Shown: piece by piece, positions 45,717 to 64,000 of the stretch
Layout: every line of letters begins with the position of its first letter
Position numbering within the stretch: the stretch's first letter is position 1
Assembly: GCF_009870125.1 (NCBI RefSeq)
Contig: NC_046681.1
Span: 9,127,001-9,191,000, forward strand
DNA length: 64,000 nucleotides
Reading direction: 5' to 3'
Origin: Drosophila pseudoobscura
Lineage: Eukaryota > Arthropoda > Insecta > Diptera > Drosophilidae
Translations under genes and position numbers: made by a program
The notes under the pieces: generated by a model
What the model was told of the DNA's origin: nothing
The model's database searches: none
Seen by the model: the letters and a program-made list of their open reading frames with translations, nothing else

Positions 45717-47499
45717 GTTTACAAATTTTAGTGCGTCTGAGCACCATCCATAGATAGTTACACTCCCCAGGATCCTTTTCCCCTAACATAGAACATGTTC
45801 TTCCGGCTTTACCGAAAGCTATTCTCTCAAGCTCCCAGATTGGACTACCTTTCGCTATGGTTTGGCAGGCACGAGACTCTCCTTCATGGAGTCGATGTTG
45901 GGGGCTTTTATTCCGCACAAAATATGTACATATAAAACACAAATAATTGCCTTGATTAATCATTCAGTGGCATGTTTCATATACAAATAATGTTACCCTC
46001 TTGAAGCGTGTATCAAAGGGTTGGTGGGGCGTTCCCTGTGGGTGGAGCGGGTTCGTTCGAGCGGCTTTCATATGCTCCATGCCAAGCAATAAAAATGTTA
46101 CTGGTTGCCGCTGCCGCTGCTCCAGGAGTACCGTTGAATGAATGAATGGAAGCGTCGACCCATCGCCGAGTCGACTACACGAGATGCGGAATCGAATCGA
46201 ATCGAATCTCGAAATTCTTTTGCTACCCGGCAAAGTGAACGAGTGTGTGTGTGTGTGTGTGTGTGTGGTTGTGTGTGTGGGTGATGGAGGTTTGAGTGTG
46301 TGCATATAAAAATACAGTTATCTGTTCTATTTGCGCATTTATAAATATTTGTTTGCATCAGTTCTCGGCATGAGCATTAAGCCAAAAGCTCCAAGGCCCA
46401 GAGACAGCGACAGAGCCTGAGACAGGGCCAGAGCCCGACCCCACCCACAGATCCAGTGCCCCAAGACAGACCGTCTCCCAGTCTGCCTTGATGGTCTGGC
46501 AGTAGTATGTGTGTCGGCGAGAGTTATTGAATTGAGCTTTAGTCGTGAGCGGGTTGCCGACCTTTTGCCCCCCCCCATATCCAGCCCAATCCCAAGCCCA
46601 ATCCCAGCCCTGGGGATACTGACACCCCCGAAAAGAAACGAAAATCTCTACTCAACCTTTTCCCCCACTTCGGCTTTTGTTGCTCTTTTGTTCGGGCCCT
46701 GTTCCAGCGGTCTTTATTTGAATTGTTTGGGCATAAGTATGTCAAATTTCAAACCATTTACTGGACTCGGCCAGTGCATAAAGCAAGGGGGATGCGGGGG
46801 ACACACACAAAAAATCGAGTGTGTTGCCATTTGATGGTTTTAAAGCGTCTTTGGGGGGTTTTTCGGCCGGGCCCAAGGTCAGGGTCCCTCCCTCCAGTGT
46901 TTGCCAGTCGAAAATTTAATAAATATTATATACTCGTATATGAAGGGATTATGTTACGGGAAGATATGGCTATCAAACGGGTACTTTTAAATATTCAAAG
47001 GATTGCCTCGGGGCGCGTTGGGTCGCATACGAGTTCAGCCTTACACACATGTACTCATGTGTACTTATTAGTAAGTTGATTGCAATTTAAATTTAATTTT
47101 TTATAAATGAATGATGATCCAGGTCTTAATTGGTGCAACATACACACATACATGTGGATTGCTTATCAATCTTTTGACTGATTGAAATCATAACTGACTT
47201 TATTTTATAGCAGCTTTAATGCGGTACTTTATTTATAATGGAGTATTTAAGGTTTGCTACTTAACGAATTAAATTTGTGTATATTTTTTAAGATTCGATT
47301 GCGACTATTCTTAGGAATAAGCACTTTCTTCAATATAATTTTTTGGTAGTAGGGCGGATCTAGACGTACTTATCCAACGAGGAGAACGGGCCTGTAGAAT
47401 ACCTCTGAAGTCTAACTCTTGTGTTTATAAATGCATATACATATTTCGTGCATTTCTTCAAGCATTATAACAAGCTAAGGCCTGCCGAAAGCCATGTGG
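45717..47499. other. Gene-free stretch
   Basis: (GT)n at about 46242-46280; no supported gene. Confidence 0.5.
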
Positions 47500-47712
47500 A
47501 TCGCGATAACAGAGCAATCCCCCTGCGCTGTTAAAGAGCGCTGTGCCTGGCTGTTAACTGAGAGCGAAAACAGGCTGTTAACAGAGCAATCCCCCTCTTA
47601 GTGCGCTGTTAAAGAGCGCTGTGCCTGGCTGTTAACTTAGTGCGATAACAAGCTGTTAACCTGGATTGCTAACAGCGCGGTACTCCCTGTTACACCCCTG
47701 TTATTCCCCTGA
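47500..47712. repeat. TGTTAAC-rich cluster 3
   Basis: A roughly 70-bp segment is repeated: acagagcaatccccct, gcgctgttaaagagcgctgtg and cctggctgttaact occur twice in a row, followed by looser copies. Confidence 0.8.
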
Positions 47713-49345
47713 ATGGTTATGTGGTGTTAGTGGAATAAGAACTCATAAAATTAATAATACCATTTTCTATTCAAACACTGAATGATTTCTGATAATTCTG
47801 CTTCTTTATTAACCATATATACACCCAGAGAAAATCCCAGAGCATCGAATACAAGTAACTCTGACGAGATATATTTATATTCCATTGAAATATATTTACT
47901 AAAAAATTAATATACACTTGATATGTATTTTGAAGTGTTTTATATTTAGATTATTTTTAATTGTATTTACTTTCAGTCCGTGTGTCTATAAACGGAAATT
48001 ATTTAGTGTAAATATAGATGTGTTTATTTTTTTCTTGACCCTTAAAATACCTGCGCATTTTAATCCTAATCAATATACAAAAATACTGATTAAAAATACA
48101 CAGATAATAATTAATTTTAATAGATTTATTTCGGTGATCTCTCGACTTTATTATTTATTTATTTTACATTCCACTCATGTCCTTTACAACAAAACTTTAA
48201 CCAGGAAAAAATACCTATACATGAATATATGCATTATTAATAAAAAATATCAAAACCAATGAGAAACTCTGGCCAAAACCTGAACTTCGAACCTTGAGTG
48301 CTATATCCCTGAAACGCACTGTAGCTCTCTGGGGCACAAACATAGTTTTGCCTTGCGCGCTTATTGGAAAAAATCAAATTAGTTGACTCTGACTCGGCAT
48401 ATACATAAAAGTTCCAAAGTTGAGAAACTATCTCTGGCACACACACACACAGCTAGTCCCCAGGCCCCCCCTCCCTGTCAAGGTCATATGGCGGCAATGG
48501 AAAAGTAAAATAAAAATAAAATGTTAAAAAAAGTGAGCAAAAAAACCGTACAGAAAATTTCATTTTCAAATTGCACCCCAGTGACACATTTAGCCCGAAC
48601 TCCTAACCTAACCTTTCACCCCCGCCACCGCCCTGCATCCCTGTTCAAATATCATCCAAAGAGAGGGGGGGTGGAGGGGAGGACTCTCCCAAGACAATCG
48701 GAAAACTTTCAGTCGAATTTCCCCGCTTCTCGTTCCATTTCCAGGGAGTTTTTCATTGTTTTTCTTACGACTCATTTCACGTTTTAATTTCTAGGCGCTT
48801 CGGCTGCGACTTTCTGCGTCATTTGACACCGACGACTCGAGCATGCTCTATGAGAGGGTGGAAGGGGGGGGCGGTTGCCTAGTATGCATTCGAGAGAGTT
48901 TTTAAATATTTGCCTTGTCGACACTCGCACTAAAAATCGGCAAATTGCTTGGCTCACTAAGAGTTCAATTACGGAGAAGCTCCATAGCCGGATGGGCGCA
49001 AGAATGGGCGTGATGATGGCCCAGATGATGATGATGGCCCACATTGATAGCAGCTGCGATTGATGAGACCACCCCCCCCTCCCCCTTCCCCTTGCCCCTG
49101 CTCTTGGGGGGTAGTACTATATAGGTCTAGGGCTTGGGTCCAGCAATTGGTTTAAATTTTATTTATGAGCTGCCATCAAATCAGCATAAGTAGGTTAAAC
49201 GCAAATGTCAATCGTAAATTCGCTGACTTTGGAGCGGTGGGGCGGTGGGGCGGTGGGGCGGCGGGGCGTGGCCTGGGCACCGTTCTGCAAAGCGACCAAA
49301 TAAATTAAATTGTCGCCTTGTCTCTCTCTCCGCAGCTGAGCTGAA
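47713..49345. other. Gene-free, mostly AT-rich stretch
   Basis: The open frame at 47918-48262 is in AT-rich DNA with poor codon use and no domain. No supported gene. Confidence 0.5.
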
Positions 49346-49501
49346 ATGCTAACCAAAGTACGTGCCACCATCGATGTGCAGCCGGATGCGGCCATCAGCT
49401 CCATCAAAGCCAGAGCTGACACCCCCCGCAAACCCCCCGACCCCCCACTTTCCACTGTACCTCTCCTGGCAAAAAATAAAGCGTACCGCCATATTTCATA
49501 A
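49346..49501 (+). CDS. Possible small ORF or exon, 51 aa
   Basis: A pyrimidine-rich acceptor (ctctctccgcag ending at 49335) is followed by ATG at 49346 and a frame beginning MLTKVRATIDVQPDAAISSI and continuing KARADTP, with gene-like codons for the first 27 residues. After that the DNA is C-rich and probably non-coding. It may be an exon fragment or chance. Confidence 0.2.
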   Translation: MLTKVRATIDVQPDAAISSIKARADTPRKPPDPPLSTVPLLAKNKAYRHIS

Positions 49502-52314
49502 AGTCGTTGGAGTGCTGGGTTGGGGGGTTGGGGGGGTCTAGCAGCTTTATAGAATTAGCTAATGCTGACATAGATACCCAAGAATGGAACCTAATCCCAG
49601 GGCATCGTTTGTTTAGCCCCAAACAGGGACCACCAAGACCAATTGTAGCCAAGGAAGGAGATGTTGGGAGTGGGTATAAATGGTCAGCAGGGAATCTAGA
49701 ACAGCACCCGCTAATTGGCAGCTAAATTTATATATTTCCACCCCCTTAATTGCCTTTGATGGGATTTCGTAGAAGATTTCGTAGGTTTATCCAATGGCTA
49801 CTAAACTCTAGAATCAGGAAGAACATGAATCCACCTTTTCTACCCCTAAAGAGTCTACCCATTTAAGACTTCATTTCCGTCTCATATCTCCATCACTCCA
49901 CGCGAAATTCTCCTCCAAAAGTGAAGCATTTCATGCATGAGAAATCCTTTCTTAGCCCCCTCATAGAACACCCTTTGGCGTCCTCCAGAAACAAAGGCAA
50001 ATATATCAGATGTGCTAAACATTTTCCACAATATTATGCGGATTAAGCTGGAAGCCCTTTCAGTAAGGTCTGGGCTGTGGGAAATCTCTCCTTGGGAATC
50101 TCTATGGTAACCATGAATGCACACTCGCATGGCCAGGGTACAGGGTACAGGGTACACAGGGGACAGGGGTCGGAGGACATGTTCATCTAAATCTTTCAGT
50201 TAAAACTCAAGCATTTCTCACTAATGATGAGGGTGCCTCCTCATGCCCATCCACATCATCATCAGCTACACCCTCGGTTACACTGTCTCCACACTTGTCC
50301 TTAGCCTGGTTAAACCTGTTAACGTTAACTTTTGCCATATACCTCCCCTCCCCGTAGCTCCACCCCATTTCTCACTGCGACTGGGGACAAATTGATGGAG
50401 CCTCCTCTGTAGCTCCCGAAGCCAGCAGCCCAGTCGTGCGCACTTGACCACACATTGGCGCATTGTCACGCGCCAGCCTCCACTCTCTAACCGGTCTCCC
50501 TGCCCACCCTGGCACCCTCTCTATCATATGAGTGACCCACCAGCATATTCATCAATAGAGTAGCAAATGCTTCCACTTCCCTAGCTCCTTCTGTTCTACT
50601 TCTCTTTTGGGTTAACAAAAAATCTGTTAAAATAAATCACAACAATTTGTACATTTTCGCCTCGTTGGAGATGAGTCTTGAGACGGCGTTGAGGGGTAAG
50701 TTCTGAAGGCGACACATGGCAGCCAGCAGGATTCGTGAGGCCTGTGGGTAGGACAATGTCTACGCTTGGCTTGATTTTTTGGGCGATTAAGTTGTCATTT
50801 GGCTGCGGGTAGGTGTGGTCTGTCCCAGGCACGGGTGGTGTCCAGAGGGGGGAATCCTCAGGGTGATGTATGCCTTTCAAGCGCCTAAGAGCAATAGATG
50901 AAAGCCTATGTCGTTTGTATACTCCATAGCCACGATCCCTCTTCAAACTACGCTCCTGGACCCCATAGACGTGACCTCAGTTATCAGTCTCTGGGCACCC
51001 GGCCTAGGCCTGGACGTGGGCGTGAGCTTTGTCCTGCTCAACTTATGACAACTTTGATTGCAGTCAATTTATTAGCAGCTTGTGCCCAGGCCACCACAAA
51101 GAGAAATCTGTTTGCCAAAGGTGAGCGAGCCAAAGGATTTGGGAGGGGGGGGGGGGGGGGGCTCCTCCCTTCGGAGTGTGATGTACAAATGCCTGTCATA
51201 ATTGCTTAATCCCATTTTTTAATTAGCCGCCACCTGTGGCCACCACAAGCAAAAAAGCAAACAAACCAAAAAACCAGGACACAAAAAAAAAATGCTGCGA
51301 ATGTTTGCCAGGATATGCTTAAAACCCTATTACCATGGTAATCCTTTTGACAAATGAATTTTAACATGCGCGCACACACACGGGGACGCACACGCACACC
51401 TAGACAGTCAGCTGTCAGAGGGAATAGAAAGAGACATAGACAGGGACAGAGACAAAGACAGCAGGAGGAGGAGGAGAGAGACAGCGAAAGCGACAGCCGC
51501 ATAGAAGGCGGCGCGAAAAAGTATGCTATAAAATCCGTATGTTCACTGTCACCTCTGGCAGAGAATATCTGCGCGCGCGTGTGTGTGTGTGTGTGCTGTC
51601 GTTCTCCATTCAAAGACACACACACACACACATATGTCTTGCATCATAGACAGGACATGAAAACCAAATGAAAACCATTTTTGGGGACTTTCCCAACGGC
51701 AGTGATTCGGTTTTTGGATAATTTGCGGTTGTTCGTTTGGCTGGATTTTTGCCCAACACTCACCTGACAAACTGAAAATGATTCTGATGCGAGTGCGAGT
51801 GCGAAGTTCTTCTGGTCCTTCCGCCGGAGTTTAACACACTTGTGCCTTCGGCGTTAATCTGCGGGAGTGGGAACTGGTGTTCCTGATGCCTAATTAGCAT
51901 TCGAAAGAGATTATATGAAAGTTTGTTGCACAAACCGGAGTGTATTAGCAGTCTATTAGAGATTTCATGGATAATGAAAGATGGATAGGTATAACAATAT
52001 CGTAAAACGCAAAACTATAATCACTATCAAGTGGTATTTAATGCATAGATGAAGTGAGGATAGAGGAGACTTCATTATAAAAGCGTGTAATTATACCCGT
52101 TACCCGTATACCCGTTTTGTGGTGGATTTGGATGTGTTTACCAACCGGCAGGTAGCGTTTCCATCAATATATACCATATATTGTGTAGTTTTATGAATCA
52201 TGCGATGAAAGTAGAGCCGCGGCCCTTGCCGCTTGGTTGAAAAAGGTGTAATCCAACGATATTCACTTTAAATTTCAGTATATAGTATATTTTCACGGCT
52301 TTTCTGGTCGGGTC
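49502..52314. other. Gene-free stretch
   Basis: Poly(G) at about 51147-51160, (GT)n at 51580-51596 and (CA)n at 51616-51631. No supported gene. Confidence 0.5.
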
Positions 52315-52565
52315 AGGGAGCGGTAGGAGTGCGCTATAAGAGAGCGGTAACAGCGCGCTGTCAGAGAGCGGTAACAGCAGGCTGTCAGAGAGCGATAACA
52401 GTGTCAGAGATCGGTAACAGTGTGCTGTCAGAGATCGGTAACAGAGTGCTGCCAGGGAGCGGAAACAATGCGCTATCAGGGATCGTTAACAGTGCGCTGT
52501 AAGCGGAAGCAGCCACTGGCTCACTGTTAACCCTGCCTTTTAACAGCGCCATTACTCGTTAACAG
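52315..52565. repeat. GGTAACAG/TGTTAAC-rich cluster 4
   Basis: Tandem ~20-30-bp units of the form gagcggtaacagcgcgctgtca, with variants gagatcggtaacagtgtgctg and gagcgataacagtgtca, ending in gttaac motifs. Confidence 0.85.
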
Positions 52566-55500
52566 CAGAAGAAGCTTCCTTCCTACATCCTTTCGCTTCA
52601 TCAGAGCACAGAATATGCAAGCAACGTTTATGCAATTAATTTCTGCACAGAAACTAGAGCATTTTTTATTTATTTTAGAACGTGAGCTATTTATATTTTG
52701 CAAAAGTTTTCGAATGTTCCACAATTGTAACTCGGAATTAATGTACCTGAAACAGTTGCGAATTAAATTCCCATTTGAATTAAATTTCAACTTTTGTTCA
52801 AATGAAAAAAGTTGAGAAAATTCCCCAACTAGCTTTCAACCTTGTCGAGCACGCACTTTCACTCGCCCAACTCTCACTTTTGCTCTCCTTCTCTCTCTCC
52901 GCAAGTCACACTTTTCAGTTGCGAAAAAATAAATAAAAATGTGAAAACATTTATATTTTCCTTTTTGATTCCACATTTTGTGGCAACGCAACGGAACGCG
53001 CCGCATGACACCGCCTCCTTTGATGCGTGCGTAGCGATCCGCTGAAGGACCTCCCTGCAGCAGGAGCAGCCTCATCGATGGGAAACATTCGGGAAAAGAT
53101 TTGTGCTCTTTAGTTGCGTGCCACGCACAATCCCAGAGCGACCATAGAGGATGCCGCCCGAAAATTTCTATGACGCCGCCGCCCAAGGGCATCTCCCGGA
53201 GCCCTCTCCTTGATCTACCCACGCCTGGAGGCAGGAGCTGGAGCTTCTTTCTTGGGGAACCTCCCATTGCTTCGTCCTGGAACCACCTCCTGCGAGAGCT
53301 TCTGCTGCACAACGGGTGGCCAATTTTTGTTTGGGTAGCAGCCATACATCAGGAATCCTTCAGTCACTTTCGCTTCCCGGTTGATGCGCGGGCAATGAAA
53401 TATTCATTTAGATTTTTTTCGAATGCAACTTTCAAAGGAGTTCAAGCCGGGCCGGGCCACGCCTACCCCATTCACGGTTCGGGGGCAAGGGCTGTGACAC
53501 TCGACAGAAGCCAAACAGCCCCCAAACAGCCAGCACCCCTCATAAAAAATGTAATTTCCAAACAGAAGAACCCACCAAAAAAATAAAAAAAAAGGAAAAA
53601 ATAAGAAAAACATTTGAAAATTTCAAATTGAATTTGCCGCACGCTTGAAGTTTTGTCCCCGCCCCGCCCCGCCTCGGATGAATGTATGCAAAAGGCGCTG
53701 CGTTGCCAAGATTACCCAGAGAAAGACCAGGAGGCACACACACACACACACACACACAGACTATGAGGGTGGACTGGATGGGGCGACGCTTGGGCTTTGA
53801 AACATGGCCAAAAAGTGTAAGTGACATGAAAGCGGGCACACAAAGCGCACAAAAACCTTTAATAACTTTACGCTTTTTGTTTTCAAGTGCACTTTCGGGC
53901 CACGCCCCCTCCCCTCCCCAAAAAAAAACGAGATCAACAACAAAGGCCTTGAAGGCCTTGCAACTTCCACTTTGAAGTTCCTTTCAGGCACAACTAAAGC
54001 TTAGAGAAGTTTAGCCATGGATGCTCTTCCAAATCCAGATCGTGCTAATGGCACCATGGAATCAACAAACTGGGGAAAGGCATAATCAAGGATATATGTA
54101 TGTATGTATTTTGTACAAAATTCCTTCTTCTCTTAGGAGTGTAACAAGGACTCTTCTTCGAAAACATTTGTGTGCGCCTTGAAGTTTAGAGGACTTTTAT
54201 TTTTGAACAAAAACATTGTCGGGCCTACTCCTCAGACCATTCAATGTGTAATTTATGACCTGTTTATTGTCAATAAATGCAGCCTCCGAGCAACCATTTT
54301 GTGTCTGTGGCCAAATAAAGACAAATGGAATGCTCATTTCCAGGGGGTGGTGCCCGGCAAATATCGGAAATAAATATATATTGTACGCACTCCACACCCT
54401 AGTGCGAGTATCTGTGTCACTGGCTGGGTAATAAGTTCCTTGAAATTGTCTCCAAAATGCTTGGACACTGCTTTTTGGGTGGTTTATAAACATTATTTAT
54501 GGCTCGGTCCCGGCCACACATTAGTCAATGGAAATATGAGAGAAAATCTTTAAACTGTCAAGGACTTTGGCTCTCGCAGTCGAGAGCAGGATTGGCAGGA
54601 TTGCTGAGATGACAACAAGACTATTTTCTGTAATATTATTAATCCTTTGACTGTGGGGTTTCATTAAGTTTTTGAGCTGAAACAAATCCCGCAGCTGGGC
54701 CGTAGGCTGTTGTCGGATTTTCACTTATATAATTTCAATTTATAATTGGCAGTGCCCTTTGATACCCGAATACACGTGGGTGGCTTGCGAAAGTGATTTT
54801 GGTTTACAAAATGCACTTTTTAAATATGAGATTAAAGGTCTCTGTTGTTTGATTCACAAAACTAAACAAATTTCATCAAAGACATGTAATAAAGTTCTCA
54901 TTTTTGTCTAGGTATAAAAGGCAGGCCAAGATAGGACTAGATAGGATAGAGGTAAACACTAAACACCCACTAAATATTAACGACAGGACAAGATAGGACT
55001 AGATAGGGTATAGGTGTCAGAGCCTCGTGTCAGAGCCCCTGCTTCCCAACAGACCTCGAAATATTATTTTGATTTAATAAATAAACTGTTTAAATATTCC
55101 CATTAATTTATTCCCATTTTATTATTTATTATATCCCCATTTGAACCGAAAATACAGCCTTTATTCATATAAATTCTTTCTACAATAGTCAGCTCTATCG
55201 AGGTTGCTCTTCTGGTTTAAATTCCTTTCTTGGCGCCAATTCCTAGAGCAATAGTTTTGGTGTCCTATCGAAAAATCGCATGGAGTTGGCAGCCCCGCCA
55301 AAGCATGTTTTAAGTGTTGTACAAGACACCTTTTTACTGTATAAGCCGTTATTGTAACAAATTTAAGGAAATCTTTTCTGCCTTAAAGCTTACTTAAAAA
55401 TCCATAAAGTATTCCAAATTTATTCCTTTGGAAATATGTGTGGAACTTTTAAGAAGGTTGTCATTAAAATATGATTGAACTAAAATAAATAAGTAGAAAT

Positions 55501-55855
55501 ACGCGTAAGAAGAAAGGTTTGTTTGGCAAATGGGTATATTTATACGTTGTTTAAATAGTCTTTGAATGTAGGATACTCATAAAAACACATCAGTTGTCTA
55601 TTTTTGTATAGAGAATATTATAAAATATTTTTAATCCCCCAATTGTGTTTCATTAGGAAACAAAGATGTGATTTCTAAATTGTAGAAATTTCCATCTAGG
55701 CTTCTTAGAACTCAAAGTAATCCCCCATTAATACCCTCTTAAGGGAACCCACTTAATGGGGGATTATTTTGAGTATTTCCAGGTATTTTAAGGTATTTCA
55801 GGTATATTAGTATTTTAAGAGGGTATTAAGGAAAACCATTTAAATAAACAATCTA
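52566..55855. other. Gene-free stretch
   Basis: (CA)n at 53733-53758. A short nested inverted repeat at 55721-55830 pairs aatcccccattaa with ttaatgggggatt, and taataccctcttaa with ttaagagggtatta. No supported gene. Confidence 0.5.
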
Positions 55856-55934
55856 CAGTCGAATTTTCCTACCAAGAAGTTCCGTATAACGTACTTTTTT
55901 GGTCTCTGATATACGCTTTATGGAAGTTCGACTG
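55856..55934. mobile_element. 79-bp pogo/Tigger-like MITE
   Basis: Imperfect terminal inverted repeats CAGTCGAATTTTCC and (reverse strand) CAGTCGAACTTCC are flanked on both sides by TA, the expected target duplication. An internal gttccgtataacgtac stretch is typical of such miniature elements. It is far too short to code for anything. Family placement is by TIR style only. Confidence 0.65.
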
Positions 55935-55936
55935 TA

Positions 55937-56723
55937 TATCCCGCTGTGACCCAACCAAAATACCAAACTACCATCGTTTTTCAGTGGGATTTTGGCTGGG
56001 TTTCATTTGTCAACCCATTAGTTTATTAGATTATTTAAGTATACATTTTACAAAAGTTTCAAGATTGTTTTAACTACATTGACCGTTAACTAACTGATTG
56101 CATCAGTTGAAGGCAGAAAATTCTTGAGTGAGAGTTTCGTTTCACTTGCAGTTATTTTAAGTACATAAATACGTGGCATACATAAGACTTTTCCTTGAAC
56201 TTTCCTCAAGTTTCTATCGGTTGTGTTGTTGTTTTAGAAAACTAAGTACAATAGACAATACAAAAATACGCGACTCGACTATGTAAATACATACATACTG
56301 TTACATTACATACAAATAAACAAATAAAAAAAGGACGCACATAAGAATTATTAAGTAACCGACGAAGACACAACTGGTTTTCCTTTTTGAATGTGGGGGG
56401 GGGGTTTTCGCTTAAGCTATGAACATTAGTTGGTATTTGCTTATCTCTTGGTTTTCATCTCTTTCTGGTTTCTGTTTCATATTTGTTTCCGTTTGCTTTG
56501 TTTCTAGTTGCTGCCGCTACATTTTTAGCCATGAGGTAGAGCCAGTTGCCAGTTGCCATTTGCCAATTGCCAATTAATTGATTTAAAGCTACCGTTCAAT
56601 GAATTAGTTAGTACATCTACTACATCTATTGCTAGGGTTCTTTTTGCTTGGGGTTTGATTGATTCAGGGGGCATACACCTTCAAATGAGTTTCGTGGTTG
56701 GACGTTTTGACATTCGTAGATCC
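55937..56723 (-). other. MRP 3' UTR and downstream DNA
   Basis: The sequence after the MRP stop codon has no other gene. On the minus strand a plausible AATAAA lies at 56022-56027, about 0.7 kb past the stop; the true cleavage site cannot be fixed. Confidence 0.4.

Positions 56724-64000
<7,277 letters not shown>

Noticed and set aside
47918..48262. 114-codon plus-strand frame, Phe/Ile-rich
   Set aside because: AT-rich composition alone explains the residues. There is no domain and codon use is unlike the other genes here.

Overview
The window looks like a piece of a Drosophila euchromatic arm. Introns are short with ordinary GT/AG sites, (CA)n/(GT)n and purine microsatellites are dense, an ABCC transporter gene has the exon-cassette design known from the fly MRP gene, and there is an R1-clade non-LTR retrotransposon. 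I suspect an obscura-group species (the D. pseudoobscura type), but that is inference: I cannot place it by alignment.

Layout. 1-8.7 kb: a possible last exon of an unidentified gene (101-139), then gene-poor DNA with a 111-bp AT-rich tandem array (1.58-2.1 kb), a 19-bp minisatellite (4.5-5.0 kb) and many microsatellites. 8.7-11.26 kb: a large inverted-repeat structure, with ~0.6-kb arms and a third, partial copy between them. 11.3-19.5 kb: no confident gene; a decayed repeat array at 15.5-16.25 kb. 19.5-24.6 kb: an apparently full-length R1-clade (Waldo-like) retrotransposon on the minus strand, with ORF1, ORF2, a poly(A) tail and a 16-bp target duplication inside an ACAY-type microsatellite. 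28.5-29.3 kb: the tail of a Tc1-like transposase next to a broken nucleoside diphosphate kinase (awd-like) copy. 32.8-34.0 kb: one intact glycosyltransferase gene of the B4GAT1/LARGE type. 34.2-37.7 kb: arrays rich in TGTTAAC, a small ORF and a 73-bp tandem repeat.

38.9-42.5 kb is a scrambled accessory patch: an Argonaute-2-like pseudogene that still has an intron, a 244-bp tandem duplication, a 127-bp-arm hairpin-forming palindrome, and a short coding-like block present twice 3.3 kb apart. Immediately downstream (42.9-43.25 kb) is an intact, divergent two-exon BAF (barrier-to-autointegration factor) gene. 43.3-56.7 kb is mostly non-coding, with short tandem arrays and a 79-bp pogo/Tigger-like MITE.

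56.7-64.0 kb: the 3' half of the multidrug-resistance-protein gene MRP (minus strand). It has constant exons for the linker and start of TMD2 (>=63.46 kb), eight alternative versions of one exon (58.5-62.8 kb), and constant exons for the rest of TMD2 and NBD2. Seven variants are 221 nt and one is 224 nt; all share splice phase, so each can replace the others in frame. The window therefore has three confident host genes (the glycosyltransferase, the BAF paralogue and partial MRP), one intact mobile element and several decayed copies. I see no operon-like functional link among the host genes. The two most interesting features are the eight-member MRP cassette and the AGO2-relic/palindrome patch beside a fast-diverged BAF.
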